From: Psychrosphaera sp. F3M07
GTDB lineage: Bacteria > Pseudomonadota > Gammaproteobacteria > Enterobacterales > Alteromonadaceae
DNA: 64,000 nucleotides
Reading direction: 5' to 3'
NCBI RefSeq assembly: GCF_018860345.1
Contig: NZ_JAHKPJ010000012.1
Coordinates: 202,036 to 266,035, forward strand
The notes below the pieces were generated by a model. That model saw only the letters and a program-made list of their open reading frames with translations, did not search any database and was not told the origin of the DNA. Made by a program: the position numbers and the translations under genes. How positions within the stretch are numbered: position 1 is the stretch's first letter; every line of letters starts with the position of its first letter. Shown piece after piece: positions 48,496 through 58,974 of the stretch.

Positions 48496-51039
48496 TCATT
48501 CATGTTGTTTTGGCTTTTTCTGTAACCATCTCATATAGTCGATAAAGGCCATCGGTTTTGCATATAAATACCCTTGGGCAACAGGGCAAGAGAAGTTATT
48601 TAAAATCTCAGCAACTTCATGTGTTTCAACCCCTTCAGCCACAACAGACACTCCTAAACGACGTCCCAGTGCAATCGTCATTTCAGTTATCATATTATTA
48701 CGTTTAGACATGGCGAGATTCATGAAAGACCTGTCTATTTTAAGCATATCAAACGGCAATTGGCTTAAATAATCTAAGTTTGAATAGCCTGTACCAAAAT
48801 CATCAATCGCTATTTTATAACCTTGTTGATGCAACTCAGTTATGACTGACTTTGCCATCTCAGGATCATTCGTAGTCGCCGACTCCGTTAACTCAAACAC
48901 AATTGTTTTAGGCGGGATTACATACTCTGCTACTGTCGTCAAAATATGCGCTATCAAGCCGTTATCGGTTAAATCTTTACTGGAAAGGTTGATTGAAATC
49001 GTATGTTCAAAGCCTAATCGATATAACTTAGCATGTTGAGATAAACCTTGAGTAATCACCCACTCGGTTAAATGGTGAATGGTGCCGGTCTCTTCCGCTA
49101 TATCAATAATTCTCTCAGGTGAAACATACCCTAAATCACTATGATTCCATCTTAATAACAACTCGCTACCTTGTACCACGCCCGTTTTTAAATTGATTTG
49201 AGGTTGATGAAATAATTCTAAATCATCATTATCGATAGCCGTTTGCAGTTCGCCAGCTAATTCAAAGCGTTTCTTCACGTTTTCTGATTTATGCTGTTCA
49301 TACCTTACCCAGCATTGCTCATTTTTGTTGCGGCCCAACATGGCTTGAAAGGCTAACGTGATCAGATTTTCTTTCTCTAAAGTATCATTAGGGTAACTAA
49401 CGACACCGGCACGACAAGACACGGATATAGCGGCACCGTTTAACGTAATTAATGTAGACACGGCTTCTTGTATTGCCAAGAAGTTATATGACAAGGCTTC
49501 GTCAGACAGATCTCCGACAAATATCAGGGCAAAACAGGAATTACTAACCCGAGCGGTATGATAAGTTTTATTTTCAATGTTTTGTTCAAATTCATAGATG
49601 GAAGTTAGCCCGTCTGCATAATTTTCAACGTTGTTAAATAACTCAATATAAAATTGATTGGATAATTCAACGCCTAAACTGGGGATGAGATTATTGGCTT
49701 CTGGTATTTCAACTAAGACTAACGTAAAAGATTTTTTACCACTAACCAGTTTCTTAATCACTGGCTCTAATGCGGCTTTGTTTGGTAGTCCTGTGACTGG
49801 ATCATGTTTGGTTCGGTAATCTCTGTCGACTTCATTGGCGCGAAATCTATCCATTAGGGCAATCGACATAATGCAAATTTCAGCGAGTACACCTAACAAA
49901 GCCGCATTTCGAGTCAGAAAATTATATGGAACACCGCCGTTAAATGCCGCAATTCCAATCCCCACACCAACAAACAGTGGTAACCAAGACAATAGATAAT
50001 AACGTACCCACATTAGTCGGCTGCTGATCACCATCGACATTAAACTAATTACATAAACATATACAAACAACACGGCGGCAAAATAAACAGGCGTTAACGT
50101 CGCTTCGGTGAAATACAATGCACTAAAGGCAAACACTAAAATAACTTTTGATGCCATCATTCCTATATTAACAAACCAAGGTTTGATTTTATCAAAACGA
50201 AGAAACGAGATGGCAAACTTCAAAGCAAAGATTAACCCAATAAAATGAGTGATCATTAAATGATTATTAAACCAACGGGCCACTTCAAACGGAAAGACAT
50301 AAAAGGAAAAACCATTAATTAAACTAATGGTGAAACCTGCAAACGCGATATAGCCGATGTAGTTAAAATACGAAGGATCGCCAATGCCTTTAAACATGAT
50401 GTAGTTATAGATGATCATGATCAAAACTACCCCAATAAAACAACCAATCAACATCAACTGCGCACTACTTCGTAATTGAGAGTCTTCAATCAGCTCTATG
50501 ATGATGGGGGATGCACTGGCACCATTGGTTTCAATATGGATATATATACTTTGGTCACGTTGAAAACCGTCATATATATTCATTTGAGGGACAACATAAT
50601 CAAGATTATTTTTAGAAAATGTAGTGTCTCCGACTCTTTTGGTTTGAACCACAGCCCCTTTTTCTAATAAATAAAAGGTAATTGAATCCAACGTAGGGTT
50701 ATCAACGGTGACACTAAAAGCACTTGATAAAGGATTAACCCCACCTTTTAAGTTAACACGGTACCAAACACTGAATACTAATGAATCTGGGCTGTGGAGT
50801 TTTTTAGATGCGTTAGCATACATACCAGAAGGGAGTTTATTTATCTGTGACAGTGAGAGTGGATTATCACTGTCATCAATATAATGAATGTTGAATTTTT
50901 CTTTGACTAAATCGGTTGAATTTTCCGTATTTTTGTTTATTGCTTGTTGGCCATTATGAATATTAACCGCAAATACAGTCACGATTATTGATACGATTAT
51001 CAATAAAAATTGGATTGTTCTTTTTATGTTTATAGGCAT
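48496..51039 (-). CDS. 7TMR-DISM sensor with GGDEF and EAL domains, probable c-di-GMP phosphodiesterase
   Basis: An 847-residue membrane protein: an N-terminal helix, a periplasmic 7TMR-DISM extracellular beta domain (about 40-185), seven membrane helices (about 195-395), a GGDEF domain lacking a GGDEF signature (the position reads VSNSCFALIF), and an EAL domain in which EAL is ELL (GSELLLRW, about 626). Other catalytic residues are intact: N in SINLSS, E in FELTES, DDFGTGYS, K in LKIDRSF, and E in VAEGVET. ELL variants can be active, so phosphodiesterase activity is likely and cyclase activity is not. It is a single-gene unit by its neighbours. Confidence 0.9.
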   Translation of the reverse strand: MPINIKRTIQFLLIIVSIIVTVFAVNIHNGQQAINKNTENSTDLVKEKFNIHYIDDSDNPLSLSQINKLPSGMYANASKKLHSPDSLVFSVWYRVNLKGGVNPLSSAFSVTVDNPTLDSITFYLLEKGAVVQTKRVGDTTFSKNNLDYVVPQMNIYDGFQRDQSIYIHIETNGASASPIIIELIEDSQLRSSAQLMLIGCFIGVVLIMIIYNYIMFKGIGDPSYFNYIGYIAFAGFTISLINGFSFYVFPFEVARWFNNHLMITHFIGLIFALKFAISFLRFDKIKPWFVNIGMMASKVILVFAFSALYFTEATLTPVYFAAVLFVYVYVISLMSMVISSRLMWVRYYLLSWLPLFVGVGIGIAAFNGGVPYNFLTRNAALLGVLAEICIMSIALMDRFRANEVDRDYRTKHDPVTGLPNKAALEPVIKKLVSGKKSFTLVLVEIPEANNLIPSLGVELSNQFYIELFNNVENYADGLTSIYEFEQNIENKTYHTARVSNSCFALIFVGDLSDEALSYNFLAIQEAVSTLITLNGAAISVSCRAGVVSYPNDTLEKENLITLAFQAMLGRNKNEQCWVRYEQHKSENVKKRFELAGELQTAIDNDDLELFHQPQINLKTGVVQGSELLLRWNHSDLGYVSPERIIDIAEETGTIHHLTEWVITQGLSQHAKLYRLGFEHTISINLSSKDLTDNGLIAHILTTVAEYVIPPKTIVFELTESATTNDPEMAKSVITELHQQGYKIAIDDFGTGYSNLDYLSQLPFDMLKIDRSFMNLAMSKRNNMITEMTIALGRRLGVSVVAEGVETHEVAEILNNFSCPVAQGYLYAKPMAFIDYMRWLQKKPKQHE

Positions 51040-51155
51040 TTATGGCCAACTCCGTTTGGTTATATAACAAGCCCTAGGCTAATAGGGTAGATAATTACAA
51101 ACACTATTAATAACAATTATGACAAGAGCAATGTTAATAAACAAAGGTTAAAGAA

Positions 51156-51184
51156 AAGGCCTATGATTATTTTCATTAGGCCTT
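51156..51184 (-). terminator. Intrinsic terminator of dcd
   Basis: AAGGCCTA (51156-51163) pairs with TAGGCCTT (51177-51184); the stem extends with a one-base bulge. On the minus strand it is followed by TTCTTT. It lies 14 bp beyond the dcd stop. Confidence 0.82.
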
Positions 51185-51197
51185 AATTGTTACGACA

Positions 51198-51782
51198 TTA
51201 ACTATCTTGGTTTATTCTGCTGCCATCCGCACCGGCTTGATTTTTATATTTTGCATCCACCCTTGAAGTGTAAGGCTTAGCAGCAGGCCCTGACATAACT
51301 TCAAAACTCAACGCACCAATCTTCATTTGTGGTTTTAACGCTAATGGTAATTTACCACTATTAAAAAACTCTAACACTATGTTGCCTGACCAACCTGGAT
51401 CGATTCGATGGGCCGTAACATGTACCATTAAACCCAAACGAGCCAGTGAAGAACGCCCGTCAAGCCAACCAACCAAATCATTTGGTAAAGTAATGGACTC
51501 ATGGGTAATTGCCAATGCCAACTCACCTGGGTGCAAGAAAAAAGCTTTATCATCGGCAATCACTATTTCATCACTCATGATAGATTCTAAGGCAATTTCA
51601 GTTTGTGCTTTAGGACCACTTAAGTCTATATATGGCGCGGCATGAGCTTGAAACACTCTAAACTTATTACCTAAAGTTAAATCAACGGTTACGCCAGAAA
51701 TAGCATCATCTGAAGGTCGAGGGGAAATAACGATTCTTTCATCATTGATGGCTTTAATAATATCGGTGTCACAAAGACGCAT
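51198..51782 (-). CDS. dcd: dCTP deaminase
   Basis: A 194-residue enzyme that deaminates dCTP to dUTP for thymidylate synthesis. The sequence matches the trimeric E. coli type: MRLCDTDI at the start, the segment [31 protein letters not shown] with the conserved serine, [17 protein letters not shown] with the catalytic glutamate, and the C-terminal [12 protein letters not shown] lid. It follows mrp by 39 bp on the same strand and may be cotranscribed. Clear terminator downstream. Confidence 0.96.
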   Translation of the reverse strand: MRLCDTDIIKAINDERIVISPRPSDDAISGVTVDLTLGNKFRVFQAHAAPYIDLSGPKAQTEIALESIMSDEIVIADDKAFFLHPGELALAITHESITLPNDLVGWLDGRSSLARLGLMVHVTAHRIDPGWSGNIVLEFFNSGKLPLALKPQMKIGALSFEVMSGPAAKPYTSRVDAKYKNQAGADGSRINQDS

Positions 51783-51821
51783 TGTCTGTCCTAATTAGGT
51801 TAAATTTTTATTCAATTATTA

Positions 51822-52934
51822 TTAACTGACTGCGATTACAGATACAGTTTGTTTTGATAGTTGCATCATAAGTGAAAATGCTAATTGGTGATACTCCATT
51901 GCAATATTTTCACTTACCAGCGGTTTATTAAGCACATAAGGCTCACCGGCATCGCCAGACTCTCTGACCCCAGCGATTAAAGGCAATTGAGCTAATAAAG
52001 GCACCTTGTGTTTAGCCGCACAACGGCCTCCGCCACCCAGGCCAAATAAATTATGCTGTTTGCCACAGCCGTCACAAATAAATTGACTCATGTTTTCCAC
52101 TAACCCCAAAATTGGCGTATTCACTTTTTCAAACATATTGATGCCTTTTTCAGCATCTGCCAATGCCACATTTTGTGGTGTTGTGACAATCAATGCACCA
52201 TCACATTTTATATTTTCTGACATCGTTAATTGAATATCCCCGGTACCCGGTGGCATATCCACTAATAGAATATCAAGTTCTGGCCAGTTAGTTTCATTAA
52301 TCACTTGCATCAACGCACGTGAAGCCATTGGGCCGCGCCAAATCGTTGCTTTGTCTTCCGGTACGACAAAACCGATGGAATTTAAATAAACACCAAAACG
52401 TTCAAAGGGTTCCATAGACTTACCATCTTTGGACGTAATCGACTCACCAGCTAAACCAAACATAATTGGTACCGATGGTCCGTAAATATCCGCATCCAAC
52501 ACTCCAACCTTCACACCTTGCTCAGCTAAACTGGCCGCCAAATTTGCCGTAACGGTGGATTTACCAACACCACCTTTACCAGAAGCAACCGCCACAATTG
52601 ACTTGATATTAGGAATATTTTGTTTGTTACTTTTGGTTGGCACATAAATAAAAGTTATAGGTGAGGATGATTGGGTTTGTTGTTGTAATATCTTGACTAA
52701 TTCAGGCGCAAACTTACCTAATGAAAATGGTAATTCAATTGCAAATTCTCCATCGTTAAAATCAATTCCAATTTGACCATAAATACCATTTGGAAAATAA
52801 CCATGACAGATCTGTTTTAATGCCTGTCTTAACGCTTGTTTTTGTTCATTAATAGTTAATGATTTCGTTAACTTTGCATCGCCCACGCGGGGAGGCTTAT
52901 CACTTGACTTAGAAAACAACTTGGGAAATTTCAT
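51822..52934 (-). CDS. mrp: Mrp/ApbC family Fe-S cluster carrier ATPase
   Basis: A P-loop NTPase that delivers iron-sulfur clusters. The deviant Walker A is SGKGGVGKST, the Walker B region is LLVDMPPGTGD, and the C-terminal cluster-binding CxxC motif is CDGCGKQHNLFG. The usual short N-terminal domain precedes it. I chose ATG 52934 (MKFPKLFSK, 370 residues) because AAGG lies 5 nt before it. A start at ATG 52991, 19 residues longer, also has an AGG nearby and cannot be excluded. The gene is divergent from metG, the common gammaproteobacterial arrangement. Confidence 0.94.
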   Translation of the reverse strand: MKFPKLFSKSSDKPPRVGDAKLTKSLTINEQKQALRQALKQICHGYFPNGIYGQIGIDFNDGEFAIELPFSLGKFAPELVKILQQQTQSSSPITFIYVPTKSNKQNIPNIKSIVAVASGKGGVGKSTVTANLAASLAEQGVKVGVLDADIYGPSVPIMFGLAGESITSKDGKSMEPFERFGVYLNSIGFVVPEDKATIWRGPMASRALMQVINETNWPELDILLVDMPPGTGDIQLTMSENIKCDGALIVTTPQNVALADAEKGINMFEKVNTPILGLVENMSQFICDGCGKQHNLFGLGGGGRCAAKHKVPLLAQLPLIAGVRESGDAGEPYVLNKPLVSENIAMEYHQLAFSLMMQLSKQTVSVIAVS

Positions 52935-53094
52935 TTTTGCCTTAATCTTTACGACTTGATAGGTGCAAATATGCGGTAAATTATGTAACATCGGCTGCCT
53001 AAACTCTAGCGTTTTGGCAAATTCGTCACATCGCCAAATTTCAGCTTGTTAATTTACAGCTTAACCACTTGTTTATAAAGGTTTTTTCACAGTT

Positions 53095-55125
53095 ATGGCA
53101 TCAGACCAAGTAAATCGTAGAATTTTAGTAACCAGCGCCCTTCCGTACGCCAACGGACCAATTCATTTAGGTCATTTACTAGAATATATTCAGACCGACA
53201 TTTGGTCGCGTTTTCAAAAAGCCCAAGGTAACGAATGTTATTACGTATGTGCAGATGATGCTCACGGCACACCAATCATGCTTAAAGCCCAAGAACAAGG
53301 CATTACACCAGAAGAAATGGTGGCTAAAACCGGCATTGAGCACAAACAAGATTTTGATGATTTTTTAATTGATTTTGATAACTATCACAGCACTCATAGT
53401 GAAGAGAATAAAGAGTTCTCGGCGTTAATATACAACAAACTAAACGATGCGGGATATATCGCAAAACGCTCTATCAGCCAGTTATTTGACCCTGAAAAAC
53501 AAATGTTTTTACCTGACCGTTTTGTCAAAGGCACCTGCCCTAAGTGTGGTGCAGACGATCAAAATGGTGATAATTGTGACAAGTGTGGGGCGACTTATAC
53601 CCCGACAGATTTAGTTAACCCTAAGTCTGTCATCTCTGGTGCAACTCCAGTGATGAAAGATTCAGAACATTACTTCTTTGACCTGCCAAAATTTGAACCC
53701 ATGTTAAAACAATGGTTACGTAGCGGCAGCATCCAAACAGAGATGGCGAACAAATTAGAAGAATGGTTTGAGCAAGGTTTACAACAATGGGACATTAGCC
53801 GAGATGCTCCTTATTTTGGTTTCGAAATTCCAAATGCTCCTGGTAAATACTTCTACGTTTGGTTAGATGCGCCAATTGGTTATATGGCTAGCTTCAAAAA
53901 CCTATGTACTAAAAACGGCGTTAACTTTGACGAGTTTTGGCAAGAAGGTTCGGACACTGAACTTTATCACTTTATTGGTAAAGACATTATTTACTTCCAC
54001 AGCCTATTTTGGCCAGCCATGTTAGAAGGTGCTAATTTCAGAAAACCAACTAACGTTTTTGCTCATGGTTTTGTAACGGTTAACGGCGAGAAAATGTCTA
54101 AGTCTCGTGGTACCTTTATTAAAGCCAGAACCTTTTTAGATCATTTAAATCCAGAGTATTTACGTTATTACTTTGCTTCTAAGTTAAACAGTGGCATTAC
54201 GGACTTGGACTTAAATCTTGATGATTTTGGTCAAAAGGTAAATTCAGATCTGATTGGCAAAGTGGTAAACATTGCCAGTCGTTGTGCCGGTTTTGTTAAG
54301 AAACGTTACGACAGTAAATTATCTGACAATATTGATAACCCTGAATTATTAGCTGAATTCCAACAAGCCAAAACAAGCATCACAGCGGGTTATGAAAATC
54401 GTGAATACGCGAAAGCCATTCGTGAAATTATGGCACTTGCAGACAAAGCTAATAAATACATTGATGACAAAGCCCCTTGGGTAACGGTTAAAGACGAAAC
54501 CTTACAACAACAAACACACGATGTTTGTTCAATGGGTATTAATTTATTCCGTATATTGATGACCTATTTAAAACCTGTGTTACCAAAAATGGCTGAAGAA
54601 GTTGAGACATTTTTAAACGCTGAATTATCATGGAACACCATAGACACCGCACTAACCGGTCACGAAATAAATAAATTCAAAGCCTTAATGCAACGCGTTG
54701 ATATGGATAAAGTCGCTCAGATGGTTGATGATTCAAAAGACAATTTAGTGGCCACTAAACCTGTTGCAACCGGTCCATTGGCTGATGATCCAATCGCAGA
54801 TGAAATTGAATTTGATGACTTTGCTAAAGTCGATTTGCGTATTGCGAAGATCATTAAAGCTGAACATGTTGAAGGCGCTGAGAAACTATTAAAATTCCAA
54901 CTGGATATTGGCGGAGAAACACGTCAAATATTCTCTGGAATTAAAGCGGCTTACACACCAGAAGAATTAGAAGGTAAGTTAACGGTTGTGGTTGCGAACC
55001 TAAAACCTAGAAAAATGCGCTTTGGTATGTCAGAAGGCATGATCTTAGCAGCGGGGCCTGGTGGAAAAGAGCTTTGGATTTTAGAACCGCATGAAGGTGC
55101 ACAACCTGGTATGCGTGTAATGTAA
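53095..55125 (+). CDS. metG: Methionyl-tRNA synthetase
   Basis: A 676-residue class I synthetase. HLGH (residues 24-27) is the HIGH motif and KMSKS (about 332-336, in [10 protein letters not shown]) the second signature. A zinc knuckle CPKC...CDKC (about 147-165) is present. A C-terminal tRNA-binding OB domain (about 575-676, [27 protein letters not shown]) makes this the long E. coli-type form. The gene ends in a strong terminator. Confidence 0.98.
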   Translation: MASDQVNRRILVTSALPYANGPIHLGHLLEYIQTDIWSRFQKAQGNECYYVCADDAHGTPIMLKAQEQGITPEEMVAKTGIEHKQDFDDFLIDFDNYHSTHSEENKEFSALIYNKLNDAGYIAKRSISQLFDPEKQMFLPDRFVKGTCPKCGADDQNGDNCDKCGATYTPTDLVNPKSVISGATPVMKDSEHYFFDLPKFEPMLKQWLRSGSIQTEMANKLEEWFEQGLQQWDISRDAPYFGFEIPNAPGKYFYVWLDAPIGYMASFKNLCTKNGVNFDEFWQEGSDTELYHFIGKDIIYFHSLFWPAMLEGANFRKPTNVFAHGFVTVNGEKMSKSRGTFIKARTFLDHLNPEYLRYYFASKLNSGITDLDLNLDDFGQKVNSDLIGKVVNIASRCAGFVKKRYDSKLSDNIDNPELLAEFQQAKTSITAGYENREYAKAIREIMALADKANKYIDDKAPWVTVKDETLQQQTHDVCSMGINLFRILMTYLKPVLPKMAEEVETFLNAELSWNTIDTALTGHEINKFKALMQRVDMDKVAQMVDDSKDNLVATKPVATGPLADDPIADEIEFDDFAKVDLRIAKIIKAEHVEGAEKLLKFQLDIGGETRQIFSGIKAAYTPEELEGKLTVVVANLKPRKMRFGMSEGMILAAGPGGKELWILEPHEGAQPGMRVM

Positions 55126-55163
55126 TAACTAAAATTACGGTATTGCACTAATTTTTTAACAGC

Positions 55164-55192
55164 AAAAGCAGAGGGCATACCTCTGCTTTTTT
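55164..55192 (+). terminator. Intrinsic terminator of metG
   Basis: GCAGAGG (55168-55174) pairs with CCTCTGC (55180-55186) over a 5-nt loop and is followed by six T residues. It lies 40 bp past the stop codon. A textbook rho-independent terminator. Confidence 0.93.
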
Positions 55193-55336
55193 GTATCTAA
55201 ATGCTATCAATGATCAATAACTTACCTTAATGTTGGCCTAAATGGTTTTTTTTATACATAATAGATTGATATCAATAAACAAAAATACCTACATCAACAG
55301 GTAAAATTTAATAATAACTATAAAAAGGCGGCGTCA

Positions 55337-57001
55337 ATGGATAAAAGCCAATTCACACCATTACAGTGGTTAGAACACTGGGCAGAAACAACACCAAATA
55401 AGGTATTTTTGCATCAACCAGTAAACCGAGTTGTACAAACGCACACTTGGGCTGAAGTACAAGATAAAGTAGAAAATATTGCCGCATCCCTTCATCAGTT
55501 GGGCTTTGTCAAAGGTGACAAAATTGCGATATTAGCCAAAAACTGCGCTGAATGGTTGATCACCGATTTAGCCATCATGCGCGCAGGCATGATCAGTGTA
55601 CCAATTTATCCTTCTGCCAATGCTGATACAATTCAATATGTTTTGGAACATTCAGAATCTAAAGCTGTATTCGTCGGTAAACTTGATAAATGGCAAGATG
55701 CCGATGTTGGTGTAAAAGGCACGGTAATTCGTCTGTCTATGGGTTATGAAACCATGCCATGTCAGTACGACTGGAATAAACTGCAAACCTTAGCCAAAGA
55801 CCACGCTCCACTTGAAAAGTATATCCCTGAATTAGATGACACAATTTCAATCATATATACCTCAGGCAGTACAGGTAACCCGAAAGGGGCCATTATTAGT
55901 TATCGTGCATTTAATTGGGCGAACCAAGAAATCGTCAATTTATTAAAAATGACCGATAAAGACAGAATGTTGTCTTATCTGCCACTGGCACACATAACGG
56001 AACGCTGTTTTGTTGAAGGTGTTGCTTACCATGCCAATACAACCTTGTATTTCACGGAATCTCTTGAGTTTTTTGTTGAAGATTTACAATACGCAAAACC
56101 AACTGCATTTTTCTCGGTGCCGCGTTTATGGAGTTTATTCCAGAAAAATATCATAGATAAAATTGGCAATAACAAACTTAATGTATTGTTGTCTATTCCA
56201 CTGATTTCAGGCTTGATTAAACGTAAGATTCAAAAGGGGTTAGGGTTACAACATGCTAGATTACTGGCATCAGGATCAGCACCAATCTCCCCTTCTATTT
56301 TACATTGGTACAACAAAATAGGGTTAAATATCTGTGAAGCTTGGGGCATGACTGAAAACTGTATCTATGCCATTGGCTGTTTCCCGTTTGAAGAAAAACT
56401 AATAGGCACCATTGGACGTGTATTACCAGGTTGTGAAGTGAAAACCACAGCAGAAGACGAACTGTTATTTAAAAGTGGCGGTTTATTTGATGGTTATTAT
56501 AAAAATGAAGAAGCCACTAAAGAAGCCTTTACCGAGGATGGTTTTTTCAAAACAGGCGATTTAGCAAAAATAGACCCGGACTCAGGGGCAATTACCATTA
56601 TTGGTCGAGTTAAAGACAATTTTAAAACCGCCAAAGGAAAATTTGTTTCTCCTGTACCAATTGAGAAAGTATTTGCACAAGACCCTCATATTGAACTGTT
56701 ATGTCTATTAGGTTCAGGTATGGCGGCCCCTGTTGCATTAGTACAACTGTCTGAAGGTGCCGCTGCATTACCAAAAGAACAAGTTGCTGCATCTTTAAAA
56801 GAAAACTTGTTAGCGGTTAACAATCAGTTGGAGTCTCATGAAAAAATCGGCGCAGTTGTGGTGGTCTCAGAACCATGGACACCTGAAAATGATGTGTTAA
56901 CCCCTACTCTAAAAATCAAACGTCATGTGTTGCATAAACAATTTGCTGAACGCGTTGAAGAGTTAAAAGGCCAACAAGTATTGTGGGAAACTGATCTTTA
57001 A
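55337..57001 (+). CDS. AMP-dependent acyl-CoA synthetase (long-chain fatty acid ligase type)
   Basis: A 554-residue ANL-superfamily enzyme that activates a fatty acid with ATP and CoA. The P-loop motif is YTSGSTGNPKGA (about 174-185); EAWGMTENC and FKTGDLAKIDPDSG (adenylate binding) and the hinge GRVKDNFKTAKGKFVSP follow. The catalytic K in KTAKGKF is in a normal place. Length and layout match bacterial FadD-like/eukaryotic-type long-chain ligases. GGCGGCG lies before the ATG (AAGGCGGCGTCA). It is followed by a two-way terminator. The chain-length preference cannot be read. Confidence 0.93.
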   Translation: MDKSQFTPLQWLEHWAETTPNKVFLHQPVNRVVQTHTWAEVQDKVENIAASLHQLGFVKGDKIAILAKNCAEWLITDLAIMRAGMISVPIYPSANADTIQYVLEHSESKAVFVGKLDKWQDADVGVKGTVIRLSMGYETMPCQYDWNKLQTLAKDHAPLEKYIPELDDTISIIYTSGSTGNPKGAIISYRAFNWANQEIVNLLKMTDKDRMLSYLPLAHITERCFVEGVAYHANTTLYFTESLEFFVEDLQYAKPTAFFSVPRLWSLFQKNIIDKIGNNKLNVLLSIPLISGLIKRKIQKGLGLQHARLLASGSAPISPSILHWYNKIGLNICEAWGMTENCIYAIGCFPFEEKLIGTIGRVLPGCEVKTTAEDELLFKSGGLFDGYYKNEEATKEAFTEDGFFKTGDLAKIDPDSGAITIIGRVKDNFKTAKGKFVSPVPIEKVFAQDPHIELLCLLGSGMAAPVALVQLSEGAAALPKEQVAASLKENLLAVNNQLESHEKIGAVVVVSEPWTPENDVLTPTLKIKRHVLHKQFAERVEELKGQQVLWETDL

Positions 57002-57119
57002 TTTGTACCCCATATAAAATAGCTCGCTCTGTAGCTGCTTTTAAAAATGATAAGCATATACAAAAGCTGAGTTTATTTTCATGTTGGGTTATCTCAAGAT
57101 AGAGATTTTAAGACTTATA

Positions 57120-57153
57120 AAAAATCCGATAAATAATATTTATCGGATTTTTT
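57120..57153. terminator. Bidirectional intrinsic terminator
   Basis: ATCCGATAAAT (57124-57134) pairs perfectly with ATTTATCGGAT (57138-57148) over a 3-nt loop, flanked by A- and T-tracts. It separates the plus-strand ligase from the convergent minus-strand lipoprotein gene. Confidence 0.9.
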
Positions 57154-57233
57154 ATGTCAAAACTTGATTAAATTGACACTGCTTTTATAGCAGATTCATT
57201 TCAGTTTGGTATTTCATTAAGTTGATCTAACTA

Positions 57234-57416
57234 TTATTGCCACTCTAATGAATCCCAATTGCTTTCATCCCAATTCTTGCTGTCTGCTTCACAAGTATTC
57301 GTTTCTTCACAAGGCGTTTCTGTTTCTTCACCTTCATCGTCACCATTACTACAAGCTATTAAGGCACAGGACAATAGTAATACAGAGAATAACTTGGTGT
57401 TATTTGCTTTACTCAT
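57234..57416 (-). CDS. Small lipoprotein, function unknown
   Basis: A 60-residue protein with a lipoprotein signal (LLLSCALIACSNGDD; lipobox ALIAC, C22) and a very acidic, Trp-rich tail (KNWDESNWDSLEWQ; three tryptophans in the last 14 residues). Two cysteines in CEETNTC may form a disulphide. It lies 13 bp after the stop of the repeat protein upstream and is probably cotranscribed. It is not a known family to me; the size, clean lipobox and operon position support a real gene. Confidence 0.68.
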   Translation of the reverse strand: MSKANNTKLFSVLLLSCALIACSNGDDEGEETETPCEETNTCEADSKNWDESNWDSLEWQ

Positions 57417-57429
57417 AACAATGCCTTAA

Positions 57430-58974
57430 TTATTGATTTAAATGTGCGTCTAATATTGCTTGCCACGTTGAAGGTGTACCGCAATTGGAGTTGTTAGATA
57501 CATTGTTAACATTTATTTCCAGACTAGACAGCCCTGCGCAGGAAAACGAATTCGTATTACCAGTAAAAGAATCACCAGATAGTTCCGCTTTACTACTATG
57601 AATTTCAACGTTATTTGAGATGGTTGAACTTTCAACTGTTAAAGTCGAGTTATGTTTTATTTGTGAATTGTTACCACTTGAAGTTATCGTTGAATCAACC
57701 AACCATACTGTACTCGCCCCATAGCCTGACACAAACGATAACGTTGTTTTTTCCAGTTTAAGGTGAGAGTTATAATTAGCAAAAGCTTCATTCAAGGTAC
57801 CAGTACCAATATGAGCTTGAGAACCTTGATCAGCTTCTAATCGTTCAACTTCTACATTATTAATATGGGCGCTCGAATTATTGGTGATTTTTATATTTTT
57901 GGAATCGCTAAACGTCATATCACCAAACAAACGGATGATACTTTGGCTCATGTAAAAATCACCATCTATCTCCATGTTACCGGCTTGCAAAAAACCGCCT
58001 CCCTCTAACGATACGTTGCCTTTTGTGGTAATTTTAGGCGTATGTTCTTGCCATTCCCATGCTTCCCAAATAACCCCTTTACCAATTTTCAATGCACTAC
58101 CATCTGTAGAGTTTAAAGTGACATCGGTTTGCTGGTTAACTGTTGTTGCCCCGTTTAAATCAAGACCCCAAGGTCCCCCAACATTAAATGTGCTCGGTGC
58201 CCCTGTAAATCTTATCGTTGCATTATTTCTAGCAAACACACCTGTATCAAACTCGTTTGCTGTCACTCCATTGATATAAACTTGTGCGCCTTCTTGTGCA
58301 ACAATAGCTGCGATGTAGGTGTTATCACTAGATCCCACGCCAGTGATCACCGTATTATTTACACTGCCATGACCACCACGGTAAAAACCGATAGCATTAA
58401 AAATATCGTTCGTGCCTGCCTTTATATCTAAATTTGAAATGTATAAGCCACCACCTAACCCATTATCTAGCCTAACTTGCAAAGTGTCAGGGTGGGGAAT
58501 AATTGAAGCACGTTGCTCTGCATCAGCTGCATATAACTGGACAGATTGAGATGCTAATTGAATTCGTCTGTCATTATCTTCATCGTCATCTGGATTACCT
58601 TTTATGAATCGTATATCACCGTAACATTCACCAGTTATACTGAAATTGACATTACTGTAGTGTGCATTTGCTTGATATTTTTCTAATAAATCAGAAGGGT
58701 TATTAGTACAGTCTACAGCCAATTCTATTTCACCATCTTTTAACTGAGTTAACGGCATTTCACTATTTTCCATTTCTGCAATTTTAGCGTCTAATGCAGT
58801 CAATGCCTCTTCACTAGCAGTAGCGAGGGTAACCAAGTGTTGAAAATTAGCATTTACTTCTGCAGCTTTAGCAGGTGTGCCAGCTGTAAATACGTTTGGA
58901 ACTGGGTCTGCTGCTAGTGCAGAAAGTGATGTTATTGAGATGAAGGGGATGAGGAACTTCTGATTTAAACGCAT
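57430..58974 (-). CDS. Secreted repeat protein, predicted beta-helix
   Basis: A 514-residue protein with a signal peptide (about 1-21, cleavage near ALAADP). Residues 22-45 read PNVFTAGTPAKAAEVNANFQ, a short motif I recognise from other secreted repeat proteins of marine gammaproteobacteria, followed by a helical stretch (about 45-72). The rest is Asn/Ser/Thr/Gly-rich with alternating hydrophobics, suggesting beta-helix rungs (SAHINNVEVERLEADQ, LTVESSTISNNVEIHSSK). No catalytic motif is evident, so it may be an adhesin-like or extracellular structural protein. It forms a likely operon with the small lipoprotein 13 bp downstream. Confidence 0.72.
   Translation of the reverse strand: MRLNQKFLIPFISITSLSALAADPVPNVFTAGTPAKAAEVNANFQHLVTLATASEEALTALDAKIAEMENSEMPLTQLKDGEIELAVDCTNNPSDLLEKYQANAHYSNVNFSITGECYGDIRFIKGNPDDDEDNDRRIQLASQSVQLYAADAEQRASIIPHPDTLQVRLDNGLGGGLYISNLDIKAGTNDIFNAIGFYRGGHGSVNNTVITGVGSSDNTYIAAIVAQEGAQVYINGVTANEFDTGVFARNNATIRFTGAPSTFNVGGPWGLDLNGATTVNQQTDVTLNSTDGSALKIGKGVIWEAWEWQEHTPKITTKGNVSLEGGGFLQAGNMEIDGDFYMSQSIIRLFGDMTFSDSKNIKITNNSSAHINNVEVERLEADQGSQAHIGTGTLNEAFANYNSHLKLEKTTLSFVSGYGASTVWLVDSTITSSGNNSQIKHNSTLTVESSTISNNVEIHSSKAELSGDSFTGNTNSFSCAGLSSLEINVNNVSNNSNCGTPSTWQAILDAHLNQ

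Noticed and set aside
53093..53275. Minus-strand open frame opposite the metG start
   Set aside because: Lies wholly against a conserved gene; a reading-frame shadow.
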